A stretch of 5,689 bases of DNA from an uncultured Flammeovirgaceae bacterium (GCA_937138955.1 CAKZPJ010000237.1:1-5689); one strand, 5' to 3'; positions 1 to 5,689 are shown, counted from the first letter of the stretch. Notes: a model not told the origin generated them from the letters alone. Translations and numbers: made by a program.

Positions 1-1296
1 ATACGTCACTTGGTATTGACTCAAATCAGGAACATGAGTCCGTTCACGAGCTAGTTCATATTCAAAAATTGCTCGTCCTAATTCGGATAAAAACGGAATG
101 CCCACTTCGTCGTATTCGTAAACACCATCGTTCAAAATCTGGTTCTCGTTCACGTAAATTACCGCGGTCAGCAGAAATTCAGTGTTGCTCTCAAAATCTA
201 CTACGTAGGCATTGTCAATGAGGTAGCCGTAAGCCATTCCTATTTTATTGAAGATACGAATATTTTTAGGCAACGATTCCTGAGTATCGCCAAACAGGAA
301 GAATTTGCTGTAGCTGTCGTAGTAGTTTCCAGCAGTATCAGCCACGTAGTTAGGGAATGTAGTTTCAGCGGGTAATTGCGACATGTAGCGGTACAGAAAC
401 TGGTAGTCTTCTTCAGTAAGATTAAACTGCTGTTCTTCGGGCAATGCATCGGGGAAAATAACGGCTTTTAGCATGTCCTGCAAAGTGCGGGCTGCTATGA
501 AGTTATTAGCCGTGAAATCTTTAGGTTCGTTAATGAGCGAGTCATTTCGCATAAAACCAACTCCTTTCCGCACATTTTGGGTTTGAACCAGAAAGTCCCG
601 ACTACTCTCGGTCAGTTCCTGTTGATACAGCACTTTAGCATTATCATAGAAGGAAACTGGGTTGGTCATACGGTTTTGCTCGGGGGTATTGAAAATCGCT
701 AATCGGTGGACGATATGCAACTGGTCGTAGCCCTTCTCATGCAGTTTATCGTTCAGATATTCCTGTCCCAGAAATTCGTACAAGCGATTGAAGGCATCGT
801 TGTCACTCACCAAAAATATCTTCTTAACGTAGTGGGCTACCGACGGCATCCCGCTTTCGGAAGTAACGTCTTCGGTCACTCGTGTTTGCCCATCGGCGGC
901 ACTATCAGTCAGCATGGCAGAGTATTTACTCAATCCATCAACTTGTAGTTCGTTCAATTTTTCCAACGCCAGAAAAGCCGCGGGCATTTTCACGGTGCTG
1001 GCCGGATAGAAGTAATTATTGGTATCAATACCGTAGTAGTGCGAAGTAAACGAAGGCTGGTTCGCTGAGTCGCGATCAATCTGGGTATAGAAAATCTGTA
1101 ACTCAAAAGTTTCCGGATGATTAATTACCGAATCGAGTATTGGGTTTTCTCGCTCGGCTAGTATTTGGTAAATCAGATTGGCTGAGTCTACGTATTGAGA
1201 GGGAGCTATTTCTTCCGCCGTTTCGGTAGTTTTCGAGGACTGGCAGCCGAAAAAAAGTAGGTTTAGAGCTCCGAAAAAAAGTATCCAGTATTTCAT
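1..1296 (-). CDS. Class A beta-lactamase-fold serine hydrolase, lipoprotein (C-terminus off the window)
   Basis: The frame is open for 432 codons from ATG at 1296 to the left edge with no stop, so the gene is partial at its 3' end. The N-terminus is a lipoprotein signal: a hydrophobic stretch ending LLFFGC, with the lipobox Cys at residue 18, followed by a polar QSSKTTET linker. Three motifs of the class A penicillin-recognising fold appear in order: S100-T-V-K103 (SxxK nucleophile and general base, in PASTVKMP), S164-D-N166 (SDN loop, in VSDNDAFNRLYEFLG) and K351-I-G353 (the KTG/KSG position). SxxK to SDN is close to the class A spacing of about 60 residues. SDN to K-x-G is about 187 residues, against about 104 in ordinary class A enzymes, so there is an extra segment of roughly 80 residues. 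I could not place the deacylating Glu of an ExxLN omega loop. Function is therefore a membrane-anchored, probably periplasm-facing serine hydrolase or peptidase-like protein; true beta-lactamase activity is not shown. It lies 38 bases after the DinB-like gene, with no promoter seen in the gap, and is probably cotranscribed with lpd. Confidence 0.85.
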   Translation of the reverse strand, partial: MKYWILFFGALNLLFFGCQSSKTTETAEEIAPSQYVDSANLIYQILAERENPILDSVINHPETFELQIFYTQIDRDSANQPSFTSHYYGIDTNNYFYPASTVKMPAAFLALEKLNELQVDGLSKYSAMLTDSAADGQTRVTEDVTSESGMPSVAHYVKKIFLVSDNDAFNRLYEFLGQEYLNDKLHEKGYDQLHIVHRLAIFNTPEQNRMTNPVSFYDNAKVLYQQELTESSRDFLVQTQNVRKGVGFMRNDSLINEPKDFTANNFIAARTLQDMLKAVIFPDALPEEQQFNLTEEDYQFLYRYMSQLPAETTFPNYVADTAGNYYDSYSKFFLFGDTQESLPKNIRIFNKIGMAYGYLIDNAYVVDFESNTEFLLTAVIYVNENQILNDGVYEYDEVGIPFLSELGRAIFEYELARERTHVPDLSQYQVTY

Positions 1297-1334
1297 AATG
1301 ATTTACGGTGTTAATATGTATAAGTACTCGGGTC

Positions 1335-2177
1335 TCAGGCCATTACCGAAACCATGTCTAGCACCTTTCTACCTAATCTTTTATCACCTTCAATAGTAAT
1401 CTGTTTACTAACATCATCAGGTCTCAGACTTTTTGAGAAGAGTTTCCAAGAAATTTCAATGGGAATTTCAACGGAAGCGGCTGGTTCCTGCTTCGGGTTT
1501 GATGTTAACAACCAAGCATTTGGTGTTTTGTATAGAAACCAGGTTCCGCCTGCTGAAGATGTAATGGTTGATTTAATTATTGTTCCCGTTTCTGCTTCGG
1601 TATCTCTAAATGTGTGGGGAAGTGCTTGAAAAAATGTATTCATCACCGGATAGAAAAACTTTTCAGTCATAATTCCCTCTCGTCTGGTAGCATCACGAAT
1701 TTGTTGCTGGTGATGCCATTTCTCAGTATACTCCCGGGCTGTATGCATCCAATTGTAACTTTCTGACTCACCAGCCCAATCTACCGGAAATATTGCGGTA
1801 TCCCACGGGTCTAAAGAAGCAAAGTATTCGGAAGTTAACTCACCGGTAGCTTCCAACAGTAGTATTAGAACCAACGGACTGATTCGTTTGGTTACTTTAA
1901 CCCAATCGGCATTGAGTTGATTAAGCCAACCGACTAAATCCTGAAACTTCTGAATCTGAGGTGGTGTCTCATTAAAGTACCGATCTCGCTGAATCGAAAG
2001 GGTGCGAATATTTCCATCCAGCAGATGACTGGCAACATCTTTTACCTTCCAATCCTTCGCTATAGTCTGCTTATTCCAATCTTCCGGTTCTAAAGACTTC
2101 AAAAGCTCAATCAGTTTATCGTCCAAAGGTTGGAAAAGTAATCGAGTATCTATCGGAATCTTGGATTGCTCCACCAT
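1335..2177 (-). CDS. DinB/maleylpyruvate isomerase-like metal-dependent protein with SCP2-like C-terminal domain
   Basis: This 280-residue protein looks like the maleylpyruvate isomerase N-terminal branch of the DinB/YfiT-like four-helix bundle superfamily. Residues about 10-165 form the bundle, with the typical W43-KVKDVASH51-LLDG segment after helix 1. The later helix carries E152-K-W-H-H156-QQQIRDA. H51 plus the E152-x3-H156 pair match the His/Glu/His metal site known from mycothiol-dependent maleylpyruvate isomerase. Residues about 185-280 are mixed alpha/beta and end in EIPIEISWKLFSKS...ITIEGDKRLGRKVL, resembling the SCP2-like C-terminal domain of these enzymes. Family members are thiol-dependent isomerases or S-transferases. 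Bacteroidota are not mycothiol producers, so a different thiol (for example bacillithiol) or another substrate is likely; the reaction is unknown. The gene starts 23 bases after lpd, and the upstream strand reads AGAAGG about 20 bases before ATG, which is too far for a standard ribosome site. It is probably translated from the lpd transcript. The family call is solid; the specific function is not. Confidence 0.8.
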   Translation of the reverse strand: MVEQSKIPIDTRLLFQPLDDKLIELLKSLEPEDWNKQTIAKDWKVKDVASHLLDGNIRTLSIQRDRYFNETPPQIQKFQDLVGWLNQLNADWVKVTKRISPLVLILLLEATGELTSEYFASLDPWDTAIFPVDWAGESESYNWMHTAREYTEKWHHQQQIRDATRREGIMTEKFFYPVMNTFFQALPHTFRDTEAETGTIIKSTITSSAGGTWFLYKTPNAWLLTSNPKQEPAASVEIPIEISWKLFSKSLRPDDVSKQITIEGDKRLGRKVLDMVSVMA

Positions 2178-2200
2178 AGGATTGATTCAACTTACCTTCT

Positions 2201-3604
2201 TTAAATATGCAACGCCCGATTCTCAGTAGCCGCCAAGCTGGCTTCTTTTAGCGCTTCGGTAAACGTAGGATGAGCGTGCGACATGCGAGCAATATCTTCG
2301 GCAGAAGCGCGGTACTCCATAGCCACGACGGCTTCGGCAATCATATCAGCCGCCCGGGGACCAATCATGTGTACTCCCAGTATTTCATCGGTTTCGGCAT
2401 CAGCTAGCACTTTCACTAATCCGTCGGTGTCCATGCTGGCGCGAGCTCGTCCTGAAGCTTTAAAGGGGAAGGAGCCGGATTTATAGTTACGTCCTTCTTC
2501 TTTCAACTGCTCTTCAGTATAACCTACGCTAGCCACTTCCGGCCAAGTATACACCACACTCGGAATGAGCAGATAATTTAAGTGGGGCTTTTGTCCAGCA
2601 AGTAATTCAGCTACGTATACGCCCTCTTCCTCGGCTTTGTGGGCAAGCATAGGACCTTTGTCAATCACATCACCAATAGCGTAGATGTTATCCAACTTGG
2701 TTTTCAGATTATCATCTACTTCAATCTTGCCCTGCTTATTTACCTCTAAGTTGATATTTTCTAAACCTAACCCTTCGGTGTAAGGACGACGACCTACACT
2801 GACTAAGCAAATATCCCCTTTCACTTCCACTGCTTCACCTTTGCTATCTTCAGCGGTAATAGTTACTTGACGGCTAGTGCTCTTTACTCCGGTTACTTTG
2901 TGCTTTAATCTAAAATCGAAATCTAGCTTTTTCAGTACTTTGGTGAGTTCTTTAGAAAGCGTTTTATCAATAAGCGGAGTGATCCGATCCATATACTCAA
3001 ATACTGTGATCTTGGAACCCAGTCGGGCATATACTGAACCCAGCTCCAGGCCAATATATCCACCGCCGATAATAATCATATGTTTCGGTACTTTTTGTAA
3101 CTCCAGAGCTTCGGTGCTGGTAATCACTCGCTTCTTATCAATCTCGATAAAGGGTAAAGAGGAGGGCTTGGAACCGGTAGCTATGATGGTGTTTTTAGAA
3201 GTAAAGGTTTCGGTTTTACTGTCGTCCTCCTTTACTTCAATCGTGGTTTTATCTTTGAAAGAGCCCATCCCGTGGTAGACAGTAATCTTATTTTTCTTCA
3301 TTAAAAAATCAATTCCATCCGTTGTTTGCTTCACCACTCCTCGCTTACGCTCAATCATGCGAGGCATATCCACTTTCAAGTCTTTCAAGTCAATTCCGTG
3401 CTCGGTGAAATGCTCTTGGGCATTGTGGAAATGTTCAGTAGAATCCAATAGGGCTTTAGAAGGAATACAGCCTACATTCAGGCAGGTGCCACCTAGCTCA
3501 TTATACTTTTCTACAATAGCAGTCTTCATACCGAGTTGGGCGCAGCGAATAGCGCATACGTAGCCCCCGGGGCCCGAACCGATTATGGTCACGTCAAAAT
3601 CCAT
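2201..3604 (-). CDS. lpd: Dihydrolipoyl dehydrogenase (E3)
   Basis: This 467-residue flavoprotein is full length for the family. It reoxidises dihydrolipoyl groups on the E2 subunits of 2-oxoacid dehydrogenase complexes (and on GcvH), passing electrons through FAD to NAD+ in the cytoplasm. Visible motifs in order are: the FAD-binding GSGPGGY at residues 9-15; the redox disulfide in GGTC41-LNVGC46-IPSK; ATGSKP at 142-147; the NAD-binding GGGYIGLELG at 180-189, ending in acidic E203 as expected for NAD rather than NADP; the second FAD motif YAIGD312-V; and the C-terminal catalytic pair H445 and E450 in HPTFTE. No key residue is missing. ATG at 3604 puts the FAD motif directly at the N-terminus, as in homologues. 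A Bacteroidota-type -7 box lies about 38 bases upstream. It is probably first in a unit with the DinB-like and serine hydrolase genes. The E2 gene sucB lies on the same strand about 1.8 kb away, separated by an opposite-strand gene pair. The assignment is very secure; which complexes it serves is inferred. Confidence 0.98.
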   Translation of the reverse strand: MDFDVTIIGSGPGGYVCAIRCAQLGMKTAIVEKYNELGGTCLNVGCIPSKALLDSTEHFHNAQEHFTEHGIDLKDLKVDMPRMIERKRGVVKQTTDGIDFLMKKNKITVYHGMGSFKDKTTIEVKEDDSKTETFTSKNTIIATGSKPSSLPFIEIDKKRVITSTEALELQKVPKHMIIIGGGYIGLELGSVYARLGSKITVFEYMDRITPLIDKTLSKELTKVLKKLDFDFRLKHKVTGVKSTSRQVTITAEDSKGEAVEVKGDICLVSVGRRPYTEGLGLENINLEVNKQGKIEVDDNLKTKLDNIYAIGDVIDKGPMLAHKAEEEGVYVAELLAGQKPHLNYLLIPSVVYTWPEVASVGYTEEQLKEEGRNYKSGSFPFKASGRARASMDTDGLVKVLADAETDEILGVHMIGPRAADMIAEAVVAMEYRASAEDIARMSHAHPTFTEALKEASLAATENRALHI

Positions 3605-3641
3605 ATCTATTTTTTGGTTTAATGTTGATCACGAATAGCGT

Positions 3642-3649
3642 CAAAGATA
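3642..3649 (-). promoter_or_regulatory. Probable -7 promoter element for lpd
   Basis: On the minus strand this octamer reads TATCTTTG, an exact match to the Bacteroidota primary sigma factor -7 consensus TAnnTTTG. It lies 37 bases before the lpd ATG, which would give a short leader of about 30 bases ending in an A-rich stretch (CCAAAAAATAGAT), in keeping with weak Shine-Dalgarno use in this phylum. I do not see a good -33 TTTG at the usual 19-21 base spacing, so the call rests on the -7 box and its position alone. Confidence 0.45.
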
Positions 3650-3669
3650 ATAAACGAGGATGATTATGC

Positions 3670-3677
3670 TATGTTTG
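3670..3677 (+). promoter_or_regulatory. Possible -7 promoter element for the PepSY-like/DUF2490 pair
   Basis: The plus strand reads TATGTTTG, also matching TAnnTTTG, and lies only 20 bases from the opposing lpd element, so the two would form a compact divergent promoter region. There is no -33 TTTG at the right spacing. It would leave a leader of roughly 150-180 bases before the PepSY-like start, which is long. An octamer with two free positions is common in AT-rich spacer DNA, so this may be chance. Confidence 0.22.
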
Positions 3678-3864
3678 GAAAGGGTAAACGCACTTTTATT
3701 AGCTCTTCTTGCCGTTTAGCTTTTAAAGAACCCGAAGAATTGTGTTATTGCTTCTTAAATTTACTTTCTAGTGTCTGTTTTTTATACTGTCGTTTGACCT
3801 TAAAGCCTTCACCAGAATTTTTTCAATCATGCTACTTTTTGGCTATTTTTATGTAAAGACCAGC

Positions 3865-4449
3865 ATGTTATTTTTATTCGTACGATACAGCATTAGTATT
3901 CTATTTCTATTATTTAATATCACGCTTTTTGCTCAGGACAAGATAGAGGTAGAACGCGCTATCAGTTCCTCTCAGGTGCCGTCGGCAGCCCGAGCGTGGC
4001 TTCATGAAACGTATGCCCATACCTCTCGGCTTCAGTGGTATCTGGAGAGGTCACCGAGCGAAACCAGCTATGAGGCCAAATTGCGGCATCGCAGGGCGTG
4101 GCACAGTGTGGAGTTTGATAAAGGCGGTGCGCTTCAGGATGTTGAAATTATTGTCAGGATGCGCAATTTGCCAAAAGCTGCCCATCAGGGGATTGTAGCC
4201 TATCTTGATACTACCTATACCAAACACCGCATCCAAAAAATTCAGCAACAGCTCACTGGGCCGCCCGAAGTAGTGCGTGCGGTGGTTCAAGGCGAACCTT
4301 CCGAAGAAGTGACGTATCGTTACGAGGTGGAGTTTTACGGTAAGAGTCGCCAAAGTAAAGCCTTGTGGGAAGGGCTGTTTGATGACCAGGGTCAATTGCA
4401 GGAGCGAAAAAGAATTGTGCTGCGACCAACCGATAACCTGATGTATTAA
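3865..4449 (+). CDS. Secreted protein with two tandem PepSY-like (BLIP-fold) repeats
   Basis: I read this as a periplasmic protein of the PepSY-like (beta-lactamase-inhibitor-like) class. From the ATG at 3865 it has 194 residues; an in-frame ATG at 3829 would add 12 residues. I prefer 3865 because it gives a compact signal peptide: MLFLFVR, a hydrophobic core to about residue 22, then cleavage at LFA|Q23-24, a common Bacteroidota pattern. The mature part contains two related units. Unit 1 (about 38-97) has VPSAARAWLHETY, an LQW strand, then SYEAKLRHRRAWHSVEFDKGG and LQDVEIIV. Unit 2 (about 102-187) has LPKAAHQGIVAYLDTTY, IQKIQQQ, then YRYEVEFYGK, LWEGLFDDQG and LQERKRIV. The order amphipathic helix beginning V/L-P, then paired strands with a D-x-G turn, is the PepSY-like plan. 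Its stop overlaps the DUF2490 start (TAATG), so the two are almost certainly one operon with translational coupling. Ligand and partner are unknown; a periplasmic binding or inhibitor role near an outer-membrane partner is inference. Confidence 0.75.
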   Translation: MLFLFVRYSISILFLLFNITLFAQDKIEVERAISSSQVPSAARAWLHETYAHTSRLQWYLERSPSETSYEAKLRHRRAWHSVEFDKGGALQDVEIIVRMRNLPKAAHQGIVAYLDTTYTKHRIQKIQQQLTGPPEVVRAVVQGEPSEEVTYRYEVEFYGKSRQSKALWEGLFDDQGQLQERKRIVLRPTDNLMY

Positions 4450-4451
4450 TG
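4447..4451 (+). promoter_or_regulatory. TAATG stop-start overlap (translational coupling)
   Basis: The TAA stop of the PepSY-like gene and the ATG of the DUF2490 gene share one base. There is no convincing Shine-Dalgarno sequence just upstream. This arrangement usually means that ribosomes finishing the first gene restart on the second, which fixes both the DUF2490 start and the operon assignment. Confidence 0.8.
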
Positions 4452-5135
4452 AAGTGGTTACTGCTGGGCACACTGATGTGTCTTTCTCTCCGTACCTTAG
4501 CCCAGGAAAACGTGGTTAATACAGGCTTCTTTCCCGAAGCATCCCTTACTGGCTCGGTGAGCGAACGGGTGCAGCTCACCTTCAAGGTAGAGTCGCAGCA
4601 TCGGAGCTACGACAACCGTGACCCCGAGGGCGAGCGCTGGGAATATTTTCACTATCGTACCGACTTGCAGGGCTTTGTAGCACTGTCACTCAATCCCTTT
4701 TGGAAAGCCTCTGCAGGCTACCAGTACCGACTCGAGGGCGGCGATGGAGTCAACACTCATCGTTCTATTCAGCAGATTGCCTATGTTCAGCGACTGATGC
4801 GCTCTCGCTTAGGCCACCGTCTGCGTACCGACCAAACCTACCATCCGCGTGAAGCCACCGAACTGCGTGCCCGCTATAGGCTGTCGCTCGAGATTCCTCT
4901 CTCTGGCGAATCTATCGACCCAGGTGAATTCTACTTACTGCTGTCCGACGAAGTGATTTATGCTTATCAGGGAGGTGACAATGAACTTGAAAATCGGCTG
5001 GTGACTTCTTTGGGGCACTACTTCAGCAGACGGGCGAAGCTGGAAGCGGGGCTAGACTACCGCACCGACCGCTACATTGCGGAGGGTTTTCGTACACGGT
5101 TGTGGTTCAAGGTGGGGGGGTACTTTAATTTGTAA
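4449..5135 (+). CDS. DUF2490 family outer-membrane beta-barrel protein
   Basis: This 228-residue protein begins with a clear signal peptide (MKWLLLGTLMCLSLRTLA, cleavage before Q19-E-N). The rest is alternating beta-strand sequence typical of small outer-membrane barrels. The pattern matches DUF2490: an N-terminal strand GFFPEASLTGSVSERVQLTFKVE; a run with RYRLSLEIPL at about 142-151; FYLLLSDEVIY at about 161-171; the family-like ENRLVTSLGHYF at about 181-192; then final strands LEAGLDYRTDRY and LWFKVGGYFNL. The last strand ends F-N-L rather than the usual terminal Phe. No catalytic motif is visible, and the family has no established function. Its ATG shares a base with the preceding gene's stop (TAATG at 4447-4451), so translation is probably coupled to the PepSY-like protein and the two likely act together in the envelope. 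The gene lies antiparallel to sucB and lpd and is somewhat more GC-rich than its neighbours, which could point to separate acquisition but is weak evidence. Confidence 0.85.
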   Translation: MKWLLLGTLMCLSLRTLAQENVVNTGFFPEASLTGSVSERVQLTFKVESQHRSYDNRDPEGERWEYFHYRTDLQGFVALSLNPFWKASAGYQYRLEGGDGVNTHRSIQQIAYVQRLMRSRLGHRLRTDQTYHPREATELRARYRLSLEIPLSGESIDPGEFYLLLSDEVIYAYQGGDNELENRLVTSLGHYFSRRAKLEAGLDYRTDRYIAEGFRTRLWFKVGGYFNL

Positions 5136-5136
5136 G

Positions 5137-5307
5137 AGATATGGTACGAATTAACTCTCGTTCCAGTTCTTAGCGATTTATACGTTTGGCAAAGAGCTTT
5201 ACATACGTCTTTTAAACTCCAAGCGGAGGTATTTTCATCAATTGCCGTTCATAGAAGTCAATGACGAAAGTGATAATAACACAATCGGTTTATCTGGCAA
5301 AATTCTG
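5137..5307 (-). pseudogene. Relic of a DUF5615 (PIN-like toxin) gene
   Basis: No intact ORF exists here, but the minus strand in one frame reads VIITFVIDFYERQLMK (5280-5233), then PP, then YVKLFAKRI (5205-5179) and ELERELIRTIS (5169-5137), interrupted by TAA at 5290, 5212 and 5170. From memory of DUF5615 proteins, their C-terminal half has a V-(x)-T-x-D-x-DF strand, a PP segment, a helix of the type LF..RI, and a closing E-L-V/I-x-I strand. This order and spacing agree. The acidic residue expected before IDF is replaced by Val (FVID). A piece LPDKPIV in the neighbouring frame (5300-5280) joins smoothly onto VIIT, suggesting a frameshift. The N-terminal half is missing, consistent with an internal deletion. 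DUF5615 proteins usually follow DUF433 antitoxins, and a DUF433-like fragment lies directly upstream on this strand. The family assignment is by eye from a degraded sequence and is tentative. Confidence 0.4.
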
Positions 5308-5340
5308 TATTTCGCCATTTTCAGCATTTTGCGAACCCTT

Positions 5341-5430
5341 GAACTTTACGCGAGTAAGCTTGGGGAAGTCATCAATAATATCTGATTTTGATATACCCTT
5401 GATCAGCTAGGATAATACGTAATAAGCACT
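5341..5430 (-). pseudogene. Relic of a DUF433 antitoxin-type gene
   Basis: The minus strand encodes YYVLS, a TAG stop (5407-5409), LI and then GISKSDIIDDFPKLT (5397-5353). DUF433 proteins have a helix-turn-helix-like end of the form V..VL.WLA.GMS...ILEDFPELT.EDI. The fragment follows it residue by residue, and the TAG sits where a Trp (TGG) is common, so one substitution explains the stop. After RVKF the expected helix is lost and the sequence drifts until a TAA at 5290. The first half of the domain, including the G-x-R/T segment, is missing, since sucB ends only a few bases upstream. The intact family is paired with DUF5615 proteins in putative VapBC-like modules, and a DUF5615-like remnant follows here. 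The resemblance is from memory, with no search run. Confidence 0.45.
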
Positions 5431-5433
5431 TTA

Positions 5434-5689
5434 TCAAATCTCCAGAAGCAACCGATTGGGGTCTTCAATTAGCTCTTTGATGCGGTACAGAAAACTTACC
5501 GACTCGCGCCCATCGACAATTCGGTGATCGTAGGAAAGAGCAATGTACATAATTGGGCGAATCACTACTTCGCCGTTAATCGCTACCGGGCGTTCTACAA
5601 TATTGTGCATTCCCAGAATAGCGGATTGGGGCTGATTGATGATGGGCGTAGAAAGCATGGAGCCGAAGATACCCCCGTTGGTCAGGGTG
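5434..5689 (-). CDS. sucB: 2-oxoglutarate dehydrogenase E2, dihydrolipoyllysine succinyltransferase (C-terminal 84 residues)
   Basis: The frame is open to the right edge and ends in TGA at 5434-5436, so this is the C-terminus of a gene whose lipoyl and subunit-binding domains lie outside the window. The visible part is the end of the E2 catalytic domain: [56 protein letters not shown], and the closing helix [21 protein letters not shown] carries the active-site His (codon 5524-5526) and Asp (codon 5512-5514) that catalyse acyl transfer to CoA. The [17 protein letters not shown] segment is typical of succinyl-transferring (SucB/OdhB) rather than acetyl-transferring E2s. The enzyme forms the core of the 2-oxoglutarate dehydrogenase complex in the TCA cycle. 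Its E3 partner lpd lies on the same strand about 1.8 kb downstream. sucA would be expected nearby but is not in view. Confidence 0.95.
   Translation of the reverse strand, partial: TLTNGGIFGSMLSTPIINQPQSAILGMHNIVERPVAINGEVVIRPIMYIALSYDHRIVDGRESVSFLYRIKELIEDPNRLLLEI

Larger units (their letters stand above)
3605..3864. other. Divergent intergenic region, no gene seen
   Basis: About 260 bases lie between the divergent starts of lpd and the PepSY-like gene. Apart from the two candidate -7 boxes I see no RNA gene, strong hairpin, direct repeat or riboswitch-like structure. A plus-strand ORF of 61 codons crosses it (3671-3856). It has Cys/Phe/Leu-rich, unstructured content with no family resemblance and runs past the alternative upstream start of the next gene, so I do not call it. 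The stretch at 3700-3830 is T-rich on the plus strand. Confidence 0.6.

Noticed and set aside
706..948. Plus-strand ORF of 80 codons inside the serine hydrolase gene
   Set aside because: It lies antisense to a well-supported coding frame that carries the SDN motif and has no family resemblance of its own.
1..1296. Calling this gene an antibiotic-resistance beta-lactamase
   Set aside because: The fold motifs are present, but the missing ExxLN, the KIG variant and the large insert do not support a specific penicillinase call.
2877..3278. Plus-strand ORF of 133 codons inside lpd
   Set aside because: It is antisense to highly conserved lpd sequence, including the NAD-binding motif; it is an open frame created by lpd codon usage.
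3671..3856. A 61-codon plus-strand ORF in the divergent spacer
   Set aside because: Cys/Phe/Leu-rich with no recognisable domain or signal peptide, no ribosome site, and it runs into the start region of the PepSY-like gene. It most likely reflects T-rich spacer DNA.
4051..4585. Two minus-strand ORFs (4051-4473 and 4253-4585) antisense to the PepSY-like and DUF2490 genes
   Set aside because: The plus-strand frames have signal peptides, family patterns and a TAATG junction. The minus-strand products have no domain or signal and overlap each other.
5136..5433. A small RNA, terminator or regulatory leader in the sucB-DUF2490 gap
   Set aside because: I found no stable GC-rich hairpin followed by a T run on either strand, and the protein-like relic explains more of the sequence.
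1..5689. CRISPR array, insertion sequence ends, tRNA attachment site or phage module
   Set aside because: No spaced direct repeats, terminal inverted repeats, transposase or integrase motifs, or tRNA-like cloverleaf were seen on either strand.

Overview
The window looks like a chromosomal segment from a member of the Bacteroidota, most likely Cytophagales-like. This is inferred, not proven. The clues are an exported-protein style with cleavage just before Gln after Ala, a Bacteroidota-type -7 box (TAnnTTTG) upstream of lpd, no strong Shine-Dalgarno sequences, and families common in that phylum (DUF2490, PepSY-like, DUF433/DUF5615). Base composition is moderate, with the two plus-strand genes somewhat more GC-rich.

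Layout. Bases 1-1296 (minus) hold most of a class A beta-lactamase-fold serine hydrolase lipoprotein whose C-terminus runs off the left edge. Bases 1335-2177 (minus) encode a DinB/maleylpyruvate-isomerase-like metalloprotein, and 2201-3604 (minus) encode dihydrolipoyl dehydrogenase (lpd). These three genes are co-directional with gaps of 23 and 38 bases, so they probably form one transcription unit starting upstream of lpd. Bases 3605-3864 are a divergent intergenic region. Bases 3865-5135 (plus) carry two overlapping genes for envelope proteins: a periplasmic tandem PepSY-like protein and a DUF2490 outer-membrane beta-barrel protein. Bases 5136-5433 have no intact gene but hold what reads as a decayed DUF433-DUF5615 toxin-antitoxin-type pair on the minus strand. 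Bases 5434-5689 (minus) are the C-terminus of the 2-oxoglutarate dehydrogenase E2 subunit (sucB/odhB), which continues off the right edge.

How it fits together. sucB (E2) and lpd (E3) belong to the same 2-oxoacid dehydrogenase complexes and point the same way, but about 1.8 kb separates them. That gap holds an oppositely oriented envelope gene pair and a pseudogene relic. The simplest reading is a core TCA-cycle locus whose E2-E3 spacing has been used as an insertion site. No convincing previously undescribed system is visible. The best leads are the relic, the coupled PepSY-like/DUF2490 pair, and the enzyme genes downstream of lpd.
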